Position numbers and translations under genes: made by a program | Notes under the pieces: generated by a model | Database searches by the model: none | What the model was told of the DNA's origin: nothing | Seen by the model: only the letters and a program-made list of their open reading frames with translations | Assembly: GCF_016902295.1 (NCBI RefSeq) | Contig: NZ_JACJLQ010000015.1 | Location: 1 to 64,000, forward strand | Direction of reading: 5' to 3' | DNA: 64,000 nt | Origin: Bacteroides caecigallinarum | Lineage (GTDB): Bacteria; Bacteroidota; Bacteroidia; Bacteroidales; Bacteroidaceae | In this document: positions 47,084-56,079 of the stretch, piece by piece | Position numbering within the stretch: the stretch's first letter is position 1 | How the letters are laid out: each line of letters opens with the position of its first letter

Positions 47084-48073
47084 ATGGCTAATAAATTAAT
47101 AGTATCTTTATCACCCCATGTACACAGCGGCGACAGCGTACAGAAAAACATGTACGGTGTAATCATAGCCTTGATACCTGCCTTGCTCGTGTCATTCTAT
47201 ATGTTCGGTCTTGGGGCTGTAATCGTTACGCTCACATCTGTTGCAGCGTGCTTGTTCTTCGAATGGGCGATTACCAAGTTCATTCTGAAACGCGAACGTA
47301 CAACCATACTTGACGGCTCGGCAGCACTTACTGGTCTTTTGCTTGCCTTCAACCTTCCGTCAAACCTTCCTCTGTGGATTATCATCATCGGTGCCCTTGT
47401 AGCAATCGGTATCGGTAAGATGACATTCGGCGGACTGGGATGCAATCCTTTCAACCCTGCATTGGTTGGACGTATCTTCCTGCTTATCTCTTTCCCTGTA
47501 CAGATGACTTCATGGCCGGTAGCTGGTCAGCTTACAGCTTATACAGATGCAGAAACAGCAGCTACTCCACTCGCTCTTATGAAAATGGCTGTAAACGGTG
47601 ACGCTGCTGCTCTCGAACAGCTTCCTTCTACTATGGACCTGTTCCTCGGTAACAACCCTGGATGTATCGGTGAAATCAGTGCATTGGCATTGTTGCTCGG
47701 TCTGGTATATATGTTGTGGAAGAAAATCATCACATGGCATATCCCTGTATCAATCATCGCTACAGTGTTCGTATTCGCTACATTGCTGAACTTGGTTGAC
47801 CCTGCCAAATATGCCGACGGATTGACTCATCTGTTCACCGGTGGTCTTATGCTGGGTGCCATCTTCATGGCTACAGACTATGTTACATCGCCTATGAACC
47901 ACAAAGGCATGATTATTTACGGTATTGCCATAGGTTTCCTTACAGTACTTATCCGTACTTTCGGTGCCTATCCGGAAGGTATGTCGTTCGCTATCTTCAT
48001 CATGAACGCATTCACTCCGCTGATCAATACTTATTGCAAACCTAAAAGATTCGGGGAGGTAGTAAAGAAATGA
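47084..48073 (+). CDS. rnfD: Rnf complex subunit D (membrane flavoprotein)
   Basis: Membrane subunit of 329 residues with about ten helices, related to NqrB. The flavin attachment motif DAETAAT (residues 155-161) fits the ApbE target pattern Dxx(S/T)xA(S/T), making T161 the likely covalent FMN site. SPHVHSGDSVQKNMYGVI at the N terminus and GLGCNPFNPALVGR are family signatures. It overlaps rnfG by 4 bases. Confidence 0.96.
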   Translation: MANKLIVSLSPHVHSGDSVQKNMYGVIIALIPALLVSFYMFGLGAVIVTLTSVAACLFFEWAITKFILKRERTTILDGSAALTGLLLAFNLPSNLPLWIIIIGALVAIGIGKMTFGGLGCNPFNPALVGRIFLLISFPVQMTSWPVAGQLTAYTDAETAATPLALMKMAVNGDAAALEQLPSTMDLFLGNNPGCIGEISALALLLGLVYMLWKKIITWHIPVSIIATVFVFATLLNLVDPAKYADGLTHLFTGGLMLGAIFMATDYVTSPMNHKGMIIYGIAIGFLTVLIRTFGAYPEGMSFAIFIMNAFTPLINTYCKPKRFGEVVKK

Positions 48074-48711
48074 AAAAGCTAGAATCATCATTGAAGAATA
48101 TGGCTCTCGCGCTTACAGGTTTTTCTGTAGTGGCAGGAGCAATATTGGGCTGGGTGAATAAGGTGACTGCTGAACCTATAGCACAGGCCAATGCAAAGAC
48201 ATTGAGCGACGCTATAGCAGTGGTAGTTCCTGGGTTCGATAATAACCCTGCCGAAGCACCAGAAACAATAGATGTTGACGGTGTTTCATACAAGATTTAC
48301 AAGGCTACAAAAGGTGGCGAGTTTATAGGTGCTGCAGTAGAATCTTCATCTATGGGATTCGGTGGCGAACTGAAAGTCCTTGTCGGTTTCGATGTTGAAG
48401 GAAACATCATCGACTATTCATTGTTGAGCCACGCAGAAACTCCGGGACTGGGTTCCAAGGCTGCCGACTGGTTCAAGAAAGGTGCCAAAGGCGATATCAC
48501 AGGCAAGAATCCTGGCGAAGCTCCTTTGGTTGTGTCGAAGGACGGTGGTCAGATAGATGCCATCACTGCTTCTACTATCACTACAAGAGCATTCCTTGCT
48601 GCAGTGAACAGCGCATACGGCGCATACAAGAACCAGCATGTTGACGGTACAAGCGGTGCAACTCAGCAGGCTGCTGCCGAAGAGAAAACTGAAAATGTAG
48701 AAAACAAATAA
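48070..48711 (+). CDS. rnfG: Rnf complex subunit G (periplasmic flavoprotein)
   Basis: A 213-residue protein with one N-terminal membrane anchor (about 10-30) and an FMN-binding periplasmic domain. The covalent flavin threonine should be T169 in DAITASTIT (163-171). HAETPGLGSKA (about 121-131) is the second family signature. The C-terminal 20 residues are Ala/Glu-rich. It is translationally coupled to rnfD by a 4-base overlap. Confidence 0.96.
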   Translation: MKKLESSLKNMALALTGFSVVAGAILGWVNKVTAEPIAQANAKTLSDAIAVVVPGFDNNPAEAPETIDVDGVSYKIYKATKGGEFIGAAVESSSMGFGGELKVLVGFDVEGNIIDYSLLSHAETPGLGSKAADWFKKGAKGDITGKNPGEAPLVVSKDGGQIDAITASTITTRAFLAAVNSAYGAYKNQHVDGTSGATQQAAAEEKTENVENK

Positions 48712-48730
48712 ACAGGAGAGGAGTAAGATT

Positions 48731-49315
48731 ATGAATAATTTTAAAGTATTGATGAACGGAATCGTTAAGGAAAATCCTACTTTCGTTCTCCTTTTGGGTA
48801 TGTGTCCTACTTTGGGTACAACATCTTCTGCCATCAACGGTATGGGTATGGGACTCGCTACAATGTTCGTGCTTATCTGTTCAAACATTGTAATCTCTTC
48901 TATCAAGAAACTTGTGCCTGACATGGTTCGTATTCCTATCTTCATCGTGGTCATAGCATCATTCGTGACAGTATTGCAGATGGTAATGCAGGCATACGTT
49001 CCTGCCCTCTACGCTACTTTGGGTCTGTTCATTCCGCTTATCGTGGTGAACTGTATCCTTCTTGGCCGTGCTGAGGCTTTTGCTGCAAAGAACAATCCTA
49101 TAGCTTCACTGTTCGACGGACTTGGTATGGGACTTGGTTTCACTATCGCGCTGACATTGCTTGGCGCAGTACGTGAGTTTCTCGGAACAGGCAAGATTTT
49201 CAATATCGCAATCATGCCGGAAGAATACGGTATGCTGATATTCGTTCTTGCACCGGGTGCCTTCATCGTATTGGGCTATCTGATTGCTATTGTAAACCGC
49301 TTGAAGAAAGCATAA
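48731..49315 (+). CDS. rnfE: Rnf complex subunit E
   Basis: A 194-residue membrane protein of the RnfA/E (NqrD/E) family with six helices. NPTFVLLLGMCPTLGTTSSAING near the start contains the conserved Cys-Pro-Thr, and LIVVNCILLGRAEAFAAKNN (about residues 100-119) carries the conserved NC pair near the membrane centre that binds the intramembrane Fe-S centre with RnfA. It lies 19 bases after rnfG and 19 before rnfA. Confidence 0.95.
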   Translation: MNNFKVLMNGIVKENPTFVLLLGMCPTLGTTSSAINGMGMGLATMFVLICSNIVISSIKKLVPDMVRIPIFIVVIASFVTVLQMVMQAYVPALYATLGLFIPLIVVNCILLGRAEAFAAKNNPIASLFDGLGMGLGFTIALTLLGAVREFLGTGKIFNIAIMPEEYGMLIFVLAPGAFIVLGYLIAIVNRLKKA

Positions 49316-49334
49316 CCCTTAAAAGACTTTTTAT

Positions 49335-49934
49335 ATGGAATATATATTGATATTTATTACAGCTATATTTGTGAACAACATCGTGTTGTCACAGTTCCTT
49401 GGTATCTGCCCTTTCCTGGGAGTATCAAAGAAAGTTGAAACAGCTATGGGTATGGGTGCTGCGGTAGCATTCGTGTTGGTTCTTGCGACTATCGTTACTT
49501 ATGTCATCCAGAAGTTCGTCCTCGATGCTTTCGGCTTGGGATATCTTCAGACCATAGCCTTCATCCTTGTCATCGCGGCATTGGTGCAGATGGTTGAGAT
49601 TATCCTCAAGAAGGTTTCTCCATCGCTCTATCAGGCATTGGGAGTGTTCCTGCCTCTTATCACAACCAACTGCTGTATTCTTGGTGTTACGATTTTGGTC
49701 ATTCAGAATGATTTCGATCTCTTGACAGGTGTCATTTACGCATTCTCAACAGCATTGGGATTTGCTCTTGCACTTATCGTGTTTGCCGGTATCCGCGAAC
49801 AGCTTAGTATGGTAAACATACCAAAGGGTATGCAGGGAATGTCTATCGCCCTTGTAACAGCAGGTTTATTGGCTATGGCATTCATGGGATTTTCTGGTGT
49901 TGATAAAGGTCTTGCTGCTTTGTTTGGAATTTAA
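49335..49934 (+). CDS. rnfA: Rnf complex subunit A
   Basis: A 199-residue, six-helix membrane subunit paired with RnfE. NNIVLSQFLGICPFLGVSKKVETAMGMG (about 14-41) and ITTNCCILGV (about 108-117) hold the conserved cysteines of the intramembrane 2Fe-2S site. It is the last gene of the operon; an A/T-rich repeat region and a terminator follow. Confidence 0.96.
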   Translation: MEYILIFITAIFVNNIVLSQFLGICPFLGVSKKVETAMGMGAAVAFVLVLATIVTYVIQKFVLDAFGLGYLQTIAFILVIAALVQMVEIILKKVSPSLYQALGVFLPLITTNCCILGVTILVIQNDFDLLTGVIYAFSTALGFALALIVFAGIREQLSMVNIPKGMQGMSIALVTAGLLAMAFMGFSGVDKGLAALFGI

Positions 49935-49941
49935 TTGATTT

Positions 49942-50029
49942 TTGAAGTTATAGAAGTTATAATAGAAGTTATAGAAGTTAAGCTAAGTCCCTAATTCCTT
50001 TAACTTCTTCTTTGGTAACTTCTTTAACT
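49942..50029. repeat. GAAGTTA direct and inverted repeat block
   Basis: Four copies of GAAGTTA on the plus strand (49942, 49951, 49963, 49972) are followed by three complementary TAACTTC copies (to 50029). The block can fold into a long imperfect hairpin with alternative registers. It separates rnfA from its terminator. Confidence 0.8.
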
Positions 50030-50050
50030 TCAGCATAAATAAATTCCAGA

Positions 50051-50084
50051 AAATCCGGTATCACTGCTGATACCGGATTTTTTT
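50051..50084 (+). terminator. Terminator of the rnf operon
   Basis: Perfect 12-bp stem AAATCCGGTATC / GATACCGGATTT with loop ACTGCT and a T run. Confidence 0.9.
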
Positions 50085-50127
50085 GTATGTTTTCCTTTGA
50101 TTTGAATCAATTCTGAATTTTATTTAT

Positions 50128-50135
50128 TATTTTTG
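50128..50135 (+). promoter_or_regulatory. -7 promoter element of galE
   Basis: TATTTTTG matches TAnnTTTG; TTTG at 50101-50104 lies 23 bases upstream, slightly beyond the usual spacing. It is 49 bases before galE. Confidence 0.5.
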
Positions 50136-50184
50136 CTCAAAATAATTCTTAAACATATATACAATAGCTATAAAACATTTAATT

Positions 50185-51219
50185 ATGAAAAAAAGAATTC
50201 TTGTGACTGGAGGAACTGGATATATCGGTTCACATACAGTAGTAGAGTTGCAAAACAGCGGTTATGAAGTAATCATTGTTGATAATCTATCAAACTCAAG
50301 AGCAGATGTAGTTGACAGCATCGAACAGATTACAGGTATCCGTCCTGCATTCGAGAAAGTTGACTGTCTTGACTACGAAGGTATGGATGCAGTTTTCACT
50401 AAATATCCAGGTATAGAAGGTATTATTCATTTTGCGGCAAGCAAGGCTGTTGGCGAATCTGTACAGAAACCTTTGCTTTACTATCGCAACAATATCGTTT
50501 CATTAATCAATATTCTTGAGCTCATGCCTAAGCATGGTGTAAAAGGAATCATCTTCTCATCATCATGTACAGTATATGGTCAGCCTGACGTATTGCCTGT
50601 AACAGAAGCAGCTCCAATCAAGAAGGCAGAATCTCCATATGGTAATACTAAACAGATAAACGAAGAAATCATTGACGATACAATAGCTTCCGGTTCTCCT
50701 ATCAAGGCTATCAAGCTTCGTTATTTCAATCCGATAGGCGCACATCCGTCTGCACTTATCGGTGAATTGCCAAATGGAGTTCCACAGAACCTTATCCCAT
50801 ATCTTACTCAGACTGCTATGGGTATCCGCGAAAAACTTAGTGTATTTGGTGATGATTATGATACTCCTGACGGCTCATGTATCCGCGACTACATTTATGT
50901 AGTGGATTTGGCTAAGGCTCATGTAATAGCAATGAACCGTATCCTTGAAGGTAAGCAGAAAGCATCCGCAGAAGTGTTCAACGTAGGTACAGGTCGCGGT
51001 TTGTCAGTACTTGAACTTATCAATGCGTTTGAGTCATCTACTGGTGTTAAGTTGAACTATCAGATTGCTCCTCGTCGTGCAGGTGATATCGTTAAGGTTT
51101 GGGCAGATCCTTCATACGCTAACAATGAATTGGGCTGGAAAGCTGAAACTTCTATCGAAGACACACTGCGTTCTGCATGGAACTGGCAGGTACACTTGCG
51201 CGAAAAAGGCATTATGTAA
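50185..51219 (+). CDS. galE: UDP-glucose 4-epimerase
   Basis: Interconverts UDP-glucose and UDP-galactose (and often the N-acetyl forms). The 344-residue short-chain dehydrogenase-fold protein starts with the NAD motif TGGTGYIGSH. The active-site Ser lies in SSSCTVYG (about 125-132) and the Tyr-x3-Lys pair in SPYGNTK (about 150-156). The length is normal. It has its own promoter and a strong terminator at 51355. Confidence 0.95.
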   Translation: MKKRILVTGGTGYIGSHTVVELQNSGYEVIIVDNLSNSRADVVDSIEQITGIRPAFEKVDCLDYEGMDAVFTKYPGIEGIIHFAASKAVGESVQKPLLYYRNNIVSLINILELMPKHGVKGIIFSSSCTVYGQPDVLPVTEAAPIKKAESPYGNTKQINEEIIDDTIASGSPIKAIKLRYFNPIGAHPSALIGELPNGVPQNLIPYLTQTAMGIREKLSVFGDDYDTPDGSCIRDYIYVVDLAKAHVIAMNRILEGKQKASAEVFNVGTGRGLSVLELINAFESSTGVKLNYQIAPRRAGDIVKVWADPSYANNELGWKAETSIEDTLRSAWNWQVHLREKGIM

Positions 51220-51354
51220 TTAAGAAATATATATTTGACAACGTAATAAAACTATATAATTACATGACTGTATGTGAATATGGGTATGTAAGTCTGTGTT
51301 TTTCACAGATACAAATAGTAGTTTTGTCGTGTTTTATTTTGTGTTTGTGTTGTG

Positions 51355-51391
51355 GCTGTTCTTCGACGTGAGTCGGGGAGCAGCTTTTTTT
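51355..51391 (+). terminator. Terminator of galE
   Basis: 13-bp stem GCTGTTCTTCGAC / GTCGGGGAGCAGC (three G-U pairs) closed by a GTGA tetraloop and followed by seven T. Confidence 0.9.
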
Positions 51392-51415
51392 GTAACATGC
51401 TTAAATTTTTCTGAT

Positions 51416-51889
51416 ATGGATATATTATTGATAATCCTTGCCTCATTATTTATGTTAGTCGGCTTGTTGGGATGTATTCTTCCTGCACTTCCAGGTCCAC
51501 CTTTGTCATATATAGGTTTTCTATTACTCCATTTCACTGATAAAATACAGTTTTCTGCTACCCAAATCATAGTTTTACTCCTTTTGGTTATAATAGCTCA
51601 GATTATAGACTATTTTATTCCGGTGCTTGGAAGTAAATACAGCGGTGGAACCAAATGGGGTAGTTGGGGAGCGTTCATTGGTTCTGTTATAGGATTGTTT
51701 TTTCTTCCGTGGGGATTAATTCTTGGGCCGTTTTTGGGAGCAATGGTCGGTGAACTATTCGGAGATGCAGACATTAAGTCCGCATTGCGTTCAGGTGCAG
51801 GCGCTCTTTTGGGATTTCTATTAGGTACAGTAATGAAACTTGCTTTATGCATGTATTTTATTGTACTTCTTGTACGTTCATTTATATAA
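51416..51889 (+). CDS. DUF456 family membrane protein
   Basis: A 157-residue inner-membrane protein with about four hydrophobic segments and Gly-rich glycine-zipper stretches (GGTKWGSWGAFIGSVIGLFFLPWG, FLGAMVGELFGDA). This is the DUF456 pattern; its function is unknown. The ATG at 51416 is chosen because the frame upstream of it runs through the galE terminator. It has no obvious partner gene. Confidence 0.82.
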   Translation: MDILLIILASLFMLVGLLGCILPALPGPPLSYIGFLLLHFTDKIQFSATQIIVLLLLVIIAQIIDYFIPVLGSKYSGGTKWGSWGAFIGSVIGLFFLPWGLILGPFLGAMVGELFGDADIKSALRSGAGALLGFLLGTVMKLALCMYFIVLLVRSFI

Positions 51890-51963
51890 TTAATGCACTT
51901 TTTGTTATCATAAAGCGTGTTTTATATACTTTGAACTGATATAAATCAAGAAAACTATATTTT

Positions 51964-52000
51964 TTGATAAAAACATGTTCTTCAACAATGTTTTTATCAA
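51964..52000. promoter_or_regulatory. Perfect 13-bp dyad next to a promoter
   Basis: Arms TTGATAAAAACAT and ATGTTTTTATCAA with an 11-base spacer; the right arm ends 9 bases before the -7 element at 52010, so it covers the -33 region. No T run follows, which argues against a terminator. Confidence 0.65.
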
Positions 52001-52009
52001 TTAAACCCT

Positions 52010-52017
52010 TACCTTTG
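52010..52017 (+). promoter_or_regulatory. -7 element of the putative non-coding transcript
   Basis: TACCTTTG, a full TAnnTTTG match, within TTACCTTTGCATCG. Confidence 0.65.
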
Positions 52018-52297
52018 CATCGTGGTTGTGAAACCAATAAGACTTAATTAGAAGTAAATAACACAAAAGATATTAAGGTATTAGATTAGACTTAAGGTAA
52101 TTTTTTAAGGTATTAGGTTAAAGTTATTAGTTTAAAAGGTAAAGAGGTTTTCAAGGAATTGGTTTTTTGGATTAAGGTTAAGAGAGAGATTAATTAGTTT
52201 TCAGGATTTAGGGATTAGATTTTTAATAGGTTTTAGGAAAACCAGGTAAGAAGAAAAAAGGTTAGGGATAACGTAACACTTGAAAAACCAAAGATGA

Positions 52298-52324
52298 AAA
52301 GAACCCTTAATTGGGGGGTTCTTT
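52298..52324 (+). terminator. First 3' hairpin of the putative transcript
   Basis: Stem AAAGAACCC / GGGTTCTTT with loop TTAATTGGG; only a short T run. Confidence 0.65.
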
Positions 52325-52332
52325 AGATGGTC

Positions 52333-52367
52333 GGCGGCATTCATGGTAACTGGATGACGCCTTTTTT
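52333..52367 (+). terminator. Terminator before hppA
   Basis: Stem GGCGGCAT / ATGACGCC (one mismatch) with a 13-base loop and six T. Confidence 0.75.
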
Positions 52368-52475
52368 GTGCCTTTTTGTTACATTATTATGCGATAATCC
52401 GGCAAATATTCTTAAATTCCAAAATAAATACTTATATTTATTGGCAAAAGCTATTAATCTTATAATCATAACCTT

Positions 52476-54680
52476 ATGGAAACAAGTTTATTTTGGATAG
52501 TGCCCATAGCCTCAATTCTGGCATTGGTACTTGCATGGTATTTCTACCGGCAGATGATGAAGGAAAGTGAAGGGACTCCACAGATGCAGAAGATAGCATT
52601 ACATGTGCGTCAGGGAGCCATGTCTTATCTCAAACAGCAGTACAAGGTAGTAACCATGGTATTCATAGTGCTGGTAATCTTATTTTCTATCATGGCATAC
52701 GGATTCAATCTCCAGAACCATTGGGTGCCTGTAGCTTTTCTTACCGGTGGATTTTTCTCCGGTCTTTCCGGATATTTGGGAATGAAAACAGCAACATACG
52801 CTTCTGCTCGTACAGCCAATGCGGCGCGTACGTCACTCAACAAAGGATTGCGTGTGGCTTTCCGTAGCGGAGCAGTTATGGGACTCGTTGTGGTAGGTCT
52901 TGGTCTGTTCGACATTTCTTTCTGGTATCTGCTCCTTGACAAAGTTATAGATGCCGATTCTTCCAATCCTACAGCAAAACTATGTATGATTACCACCACA
53001 ATGCTTACATTTGGTATGGGAGCTTCTACTCAAGCCCTGTTTGCCAGAGTAGGAGGAGGTATATATACTAAAGCAGCCGATGTAGGTGCCGATCTTGTAG
53101 GTAAAGTTGAAGTGGGAATCCCCGAAGACGATCCGCGTAATCCTGCCACGATAGCCGATAATGTGGGCGACAATGTTGGTGATGTAGCCGGTATGGGAGC
53201 AGACCTTTACGAGTCTTATTGCGGTTCCATCCTTGCCACAGCGGCACTTGGAGCAGCGGCATTCATCGGTACGGGCGATACAGAGATGCAGTTCAAGGCT
53301 GTGATAGCGCCGATGCTTATTGCCGCAGTGGGTATCATATTGTCAATTATTGGAATATTTGCTGTACGTACTCGCGAGGATGCGGGTATGAAGGAGCTTC
53401 TTAAGTCTCTTTCTGTAGGGACAAATCTCAGTTCAATACTTATAGTGATAGCAACATTTCTCATATTGTGGCTTCTTGATATGAAGAACTGGGTAAACAT
53501 ATCTTTTGCGGTGGTAGTAGGTCTGATAGTTGGTATCATTATAGGTCGTTCTACTGAGTATTACACCTCTCAGTCGTATAAGCCTACACAGAAACTTTCC
53601 GAAAGCGGCAAGACAGGTCCTGCCACGGTTATTATTTCCGGTATTGGTCTCGGAATGGTTTCAACCACCATACCGGTGATAGCTGTCGTGGCCGGAATAA
53701 TTCTTTCGTATTGGCTTGCTTCTGGATTCGATTTGTCAAACATCGGAATGGGACTCTATGGAATAGGCATAGCAGCGGTTGGAATGCTTTCTACGCTTGG
53801 AATAACACTTGCAACTGATGCATACGGACCTATAGCCGACAATGCAGGAGGAAATGCCGAGATGAGTGCTTTGGGCGAAGAAGTCCGCAAGCGTACAGAT
53901 GCCCTCGACTCGCTGGGCAATACTACAGCCGCCACTGGTAAGGGGTTTGCCATAGGTTCTGCTGCTCTTACAGGACTGGCCCTTCTTGCGTCGTATATCG
54001 AAGAAATACGAATAGGTCTTGAACGTCTTGGCAATACCGTACTTGAACTGCCAAGTGGGATCAGCGTAGCAATACATGAAGCTTCATTTACCGATTTCAT
54101 GATATACTACGATGTAACACTTATGAATCCTAAAGTACTTTCTGGAATGTTCATAGGCAGTATGATGGCATTCTTGTTCTGCGGTCTTACGATGAATGCG
54201 GTAGGACGCGCAGCTGCCCACATGGTAGAAGAAGTACGCCGCCAGTTCCGCGAGATAAAAGGAATACTTGAAGGTAAGGCAGAACCCGACTATGCGCGTT
54301 GCGTACAGATTTCCACTAAGGGAGCACAGCGCGAGATGGTGTTTCCGTCGGTACTCGCTATAATAGCTCCGGTAGTTACCGGATTACTTTTCGGAGTTTC
54401 CGGAGTGATAGGTCTTCTTATCGGAGGATTGTCATCAGGTTTTGTGCTTGCTGTATTTATGGCTAATGCCGGAGGAGCATGGGATAATGCCAAGAAATAC
54501 GTTGAGGAAGGTAATTTCGGAGGTAAGGGCAGCGAGGTACACCGTGCCACGGTTGTTGGCGATACAGTGGGCGATCCTTTCAAGGATACATCCGGTCCGA
54601 GTCTGAACATACTAATCAAGCTTATGAGTATGGTAGCAATAGTAATGGCAGGATTGACGGTGGCATGGAGTTTGCTATGA
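52476..54680 (+). CDS. hppA: Membrane-bound ion-translocating pyrophosphatase
   Basis: Pumps Na+ and/or H+ using pyrophosphate hydrolysis. The 734-residue protein has about 16 membrane segments. Pyrophosphate/Mg motifs are intact: [22 protein letters not shown] and [20 protein letters not shown] (from D228), then the C-terminal [19 protein letters not shown]. Ala485 in [10 protein letters not shown], where K+-independent enzymes have Lys, indicates the K+-dependent group. Bacteroides enzymes of this group were reported to move both Na+ and H+, so that is the best guess for specificity. Confidence 0.95.
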   Translation: METSLFWIVPIASILALVLAWYFYRQMMKESEGTPQMQKIALHVRQGAMSYLKQQYKVVTMVFIVLVILFSIMAYGFNLQNHWVPVAFLTGGFFSGLSGYLGMKTATYASARTANAARTSLNKGLRVAFRSGAVMGLVVVGLGLFDISFWYLLLDKVIDADSSNPTAKLCMITTTMLTFGMGASTQALFARVGGGIYTKAADVGADLVGKVEVGIPEDDPRNPATIADNVGDNVGDVAGMGADLYESYCGSILATAALGAAAFIGTGDTEMQFKAVIAPMLIAAVGIILSIIGIFAVRTREDAGMKELLKSLSVGTNLSSILIVIATFLILWLLDMKNWVNISFAVVVGLIVGIIIGRSTEYYTSQSYKPTQKLSESGKTGPATVIISGIGLGMVSTTIPVIAVVAGIILSYWLASGFDLSNIGMGLYGIGIAAVGMLSTLGITLATDAYGPIADNAGGNAEMSALGEEVRKRTDALDSLGNTTAATGKGFAIGSAALTGLALLASYIEEIRIGLERLGNTVLELPSGISVAIHEASFTDFMIYYDVTLMNPKVLSGMFIGSMMAFLFCGLTMNAVGRAAAHMVEEVRRQFREIKGILEGKAEPDYARCVQISTKGAQREMVFPSVLAIIAPVVTGLLFGVSGVIGLLIGGLSSGFVLAVFMANAGGAWDNAKKYVEEGNFGGKGSEVHRATVVGDTVGDPFKDTSGPSLNILIKLMSMVAIVMAGLTVAWSLL

Positions 54681-54712
54681 GATAGTCAACTTATATATTA
54701 AATTTATAAACT

Positions 54713-55198
54713 ATGATTTCAGAAAAACTACAGAACGCAATCAATGCGCAGATTACTGCCGAAATGTGGTCGGCTAATCTTTATCTTTCAATGTCTTTCT
54801 ATCTTCAGAAAGAAGGTTACGACGGATTTGCTACATGGATGAAAAAGCAGTCACAGGAAGAACTTGACCATGCATACAATCTGGCTGACTACCTGATGAA
54901 ACGTGGTGGTGAGGCTAAGGTTGACAAGATTGATGTTGTTCCTCAAGGATGGGGCAGCCCGCTTGAAGTATTCGAACATGTTTACAAACACGAATGCCAT
55001 GTATCACAGCTTATTGACGAACTCGTAAACATCGCTTCAGAAGTTAAAGATAAAGCTTCACAGGATTTCTTGTGGGGATATGTCCGCGAACAGGTTGAAG
55101 AAGAAGCTACAGCCCAGGGTATCGTTGACAAGTTGAAACGTTGCGGCGACCACTCAGGTATCCTTTATCTGGATGATAAATTGGGACAGCGCAAGTAA
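54713..55198 (+). CDS. ftnA: Ferritin (non-haem iron storage)
   Basis: A 161-residue four-helix ferritin that oxidises and stores iron in a 24-mer shell. Ferroxidase residues are in NAQITAEMWSANLYLSMSFY (Glu17 region), SQEELDHAYNLADYLMKRGG (Glu50, His53) and EQVEEEATAQ (about 127-136). It lies 32 bases after hppA, so it may share a transcript, but a functional link is not evident. A strong terminator follows. Confidence 0.96.
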   Translation: MISEKLQNAINAQITAEMWSANLYLSMSFYLQKEGYDGFATWMKKQSQEELDHAYNLADYLMKRGGEAKVDKIDVVPQGWGSPLEVFEHVYKHECHVSQLIDELVNIASEVKDKASQDFLWGYVREQVEEEATAQGIVDKLKRCGDHSGILYLDDKLGQRK

Positions 55199-55222
55199 TC
55201 TATAGACTACGCAGATAATTTT

Positions 55223-55266
55223 AGTGCTGCAATTTTGTCAGAGTGACAAAGTTGCAGCACTTTTTT
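55223..55266 (+). terminator. Terminator of ftnA
   Basis: 17-bp stem AGTGCTGCAATTTTGTC / GACAAAGTTGCAGCACT (one G-U) with loop AGAGT and six T. Confidence 0.92.
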
Positions 55267-55297
55267 GTTTTTTATATATTGAACTACATATTTTATA

Positions 55298-55329
55298 TTT
55301 GTTAATTTCATGCCTATAATGTATTTTTG
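55298..55329 (+). promoter_or_regulatory. Promoter of the exonuclease gene
   Basis: TTTG at 55298-55301, a 20-base spacer and TATTTTTG at 55322-55329, 39 bases before the start codon. Confidence 0.7.
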
Positions 55330-55368
55330 AGATACAATTTAATAATGACTATTTAATCAAGGATAATC

Positions 55369-55902
55369 ATGTACGACAAGTCAGATATAAATTTCATAGC
55401 AATAGACTTTGAGACCGCTACTTCCAAACGTGCTTCAATATGCGAGGTTGGTATCTGTGTGGTAAGAAATGGAGAAATAGCAGAGACTCGCTCGTGGCTG
55501 GTACGTCCGGAAGACAACTATTATCAGTATTGGAATATAAAGGTACATGGCATACGTCCGCAGGATACAGAGAATGCCCCGGATTTCCGTCAGGTATGGG
55601 AAGAGATAGAACGGACCTATCTTGATGAGTTCGACACTTTTGTGGCACATAATGTACCTTTCGACAGAAGCTGTTTGCAGCATTCTGCTGAGCTTTACCG
55701 CATTCATCTGCCCGAACTGAAATGGATATGTTCTTTGCAGATGGCCCGTAAGATTTACTCCTTTGGATGTAATTCACTGGATTATCTTTGTGCGCAGCTT
55801 GGTATTGAGCAGGGTATGCACCACCGAGCAGGTAATGATGCGGAAATGTGTGCCAGACTGTTTCTAAGGGAGCTGGAGAGTACAGAAACATTCAGTTACT
55901 AA
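55369..55902 (+). CDS. DEDDh 3'-5' exonuclease (DnaQ/RNase T-like)
   Basis: A 177-residue stand-alone exonuclease domain. The three Exo motifs are present: FIAIDFETAT (Asp and Glu, about residues 9-18), VAHNVPFDRSCL (about 98-109) and HRAGNDAEMCARL near 152-164, where His-x4-Asp gives the DEDDh class. It could proofread with a polymerase or trim DNA/RNA ends; the sequence does not decide. The gene stands alone. Confidence 0.88.
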   Translation: MYDKSDINFIAIDFETATSKRASICEVGICVVRNGEIAETRSWLVRPEDNYYQYWNIKVHGIRPQDTENAPDFRQVWEEIERTYLDEFDTFVAHNVPFDRSCLQHSAELYRIHLPELKWICSLQMARKIYSFGCNSLDYLCAQLGIEQGMHHRAGNDAEMCARLFLRELESTETFSY

Positions 55903-56051
55903 TCATTTATTATTAGGTCGGATTTTGTATCTAAACTGATATTATTCGGGCTTTCTGATTTGATTTTGTTCAATAATATTTTTATACTGCATAAAATAGT
56001 ATATATTTTGTGCAATAAGCAATGATTTTTGAGTAAAAAGTATTAATATTG

Positions 56052-56067
56052 TATTCGAATTCGAATA
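56052..56067. promoter_or_regulatory. 16-bp perfect palindrome before the DUF4143 ATPase
   Basis: TATTCGAATTCGAATA is its own reverse complement and ends 12 bases before the start codon at 56080. A dimeric repressor site is possible. Confidence 0.5.
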
Positions 56068-56079
56068 AAAATCTGGAAG

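Larger units (their letters stand above)
52024..52367 (+). ncRNA. Putative C-depleted non-coding transcript
   Basis: About 340 bases without a credible reading frame, bounded by a promoter element and two terminator-like hairpins. It starts with a small hairpin (TGGTTGTGAAACCA). The body (about 52040-52250) is almost free of C and rich in repeats such as TTAAGGTATTAG (52073, 52105) and TTAAAGTTATTAG (52118). The 3' part has stem AAAGAACCC/GGGTTCTTT, then the terminator at 52333. I have an impression of similar sequence in other Bacteroides but cannot name a family. It could instead be a leader reading into hppA. Confidence 0.5.

Noticed and set aside
49942-50029. GAAGTTA block as a CRISPR array
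   Set aside because: The units are 7-9 bases with almost no spacers, and no cas gene is present.
52333-52367. GGCGGCATTCATGGTAACTGG region as part of a tRNA or known riboswitch
   Set aside because: It has a simple stem and a T run; no cloverleaf or riboswitch core was found.
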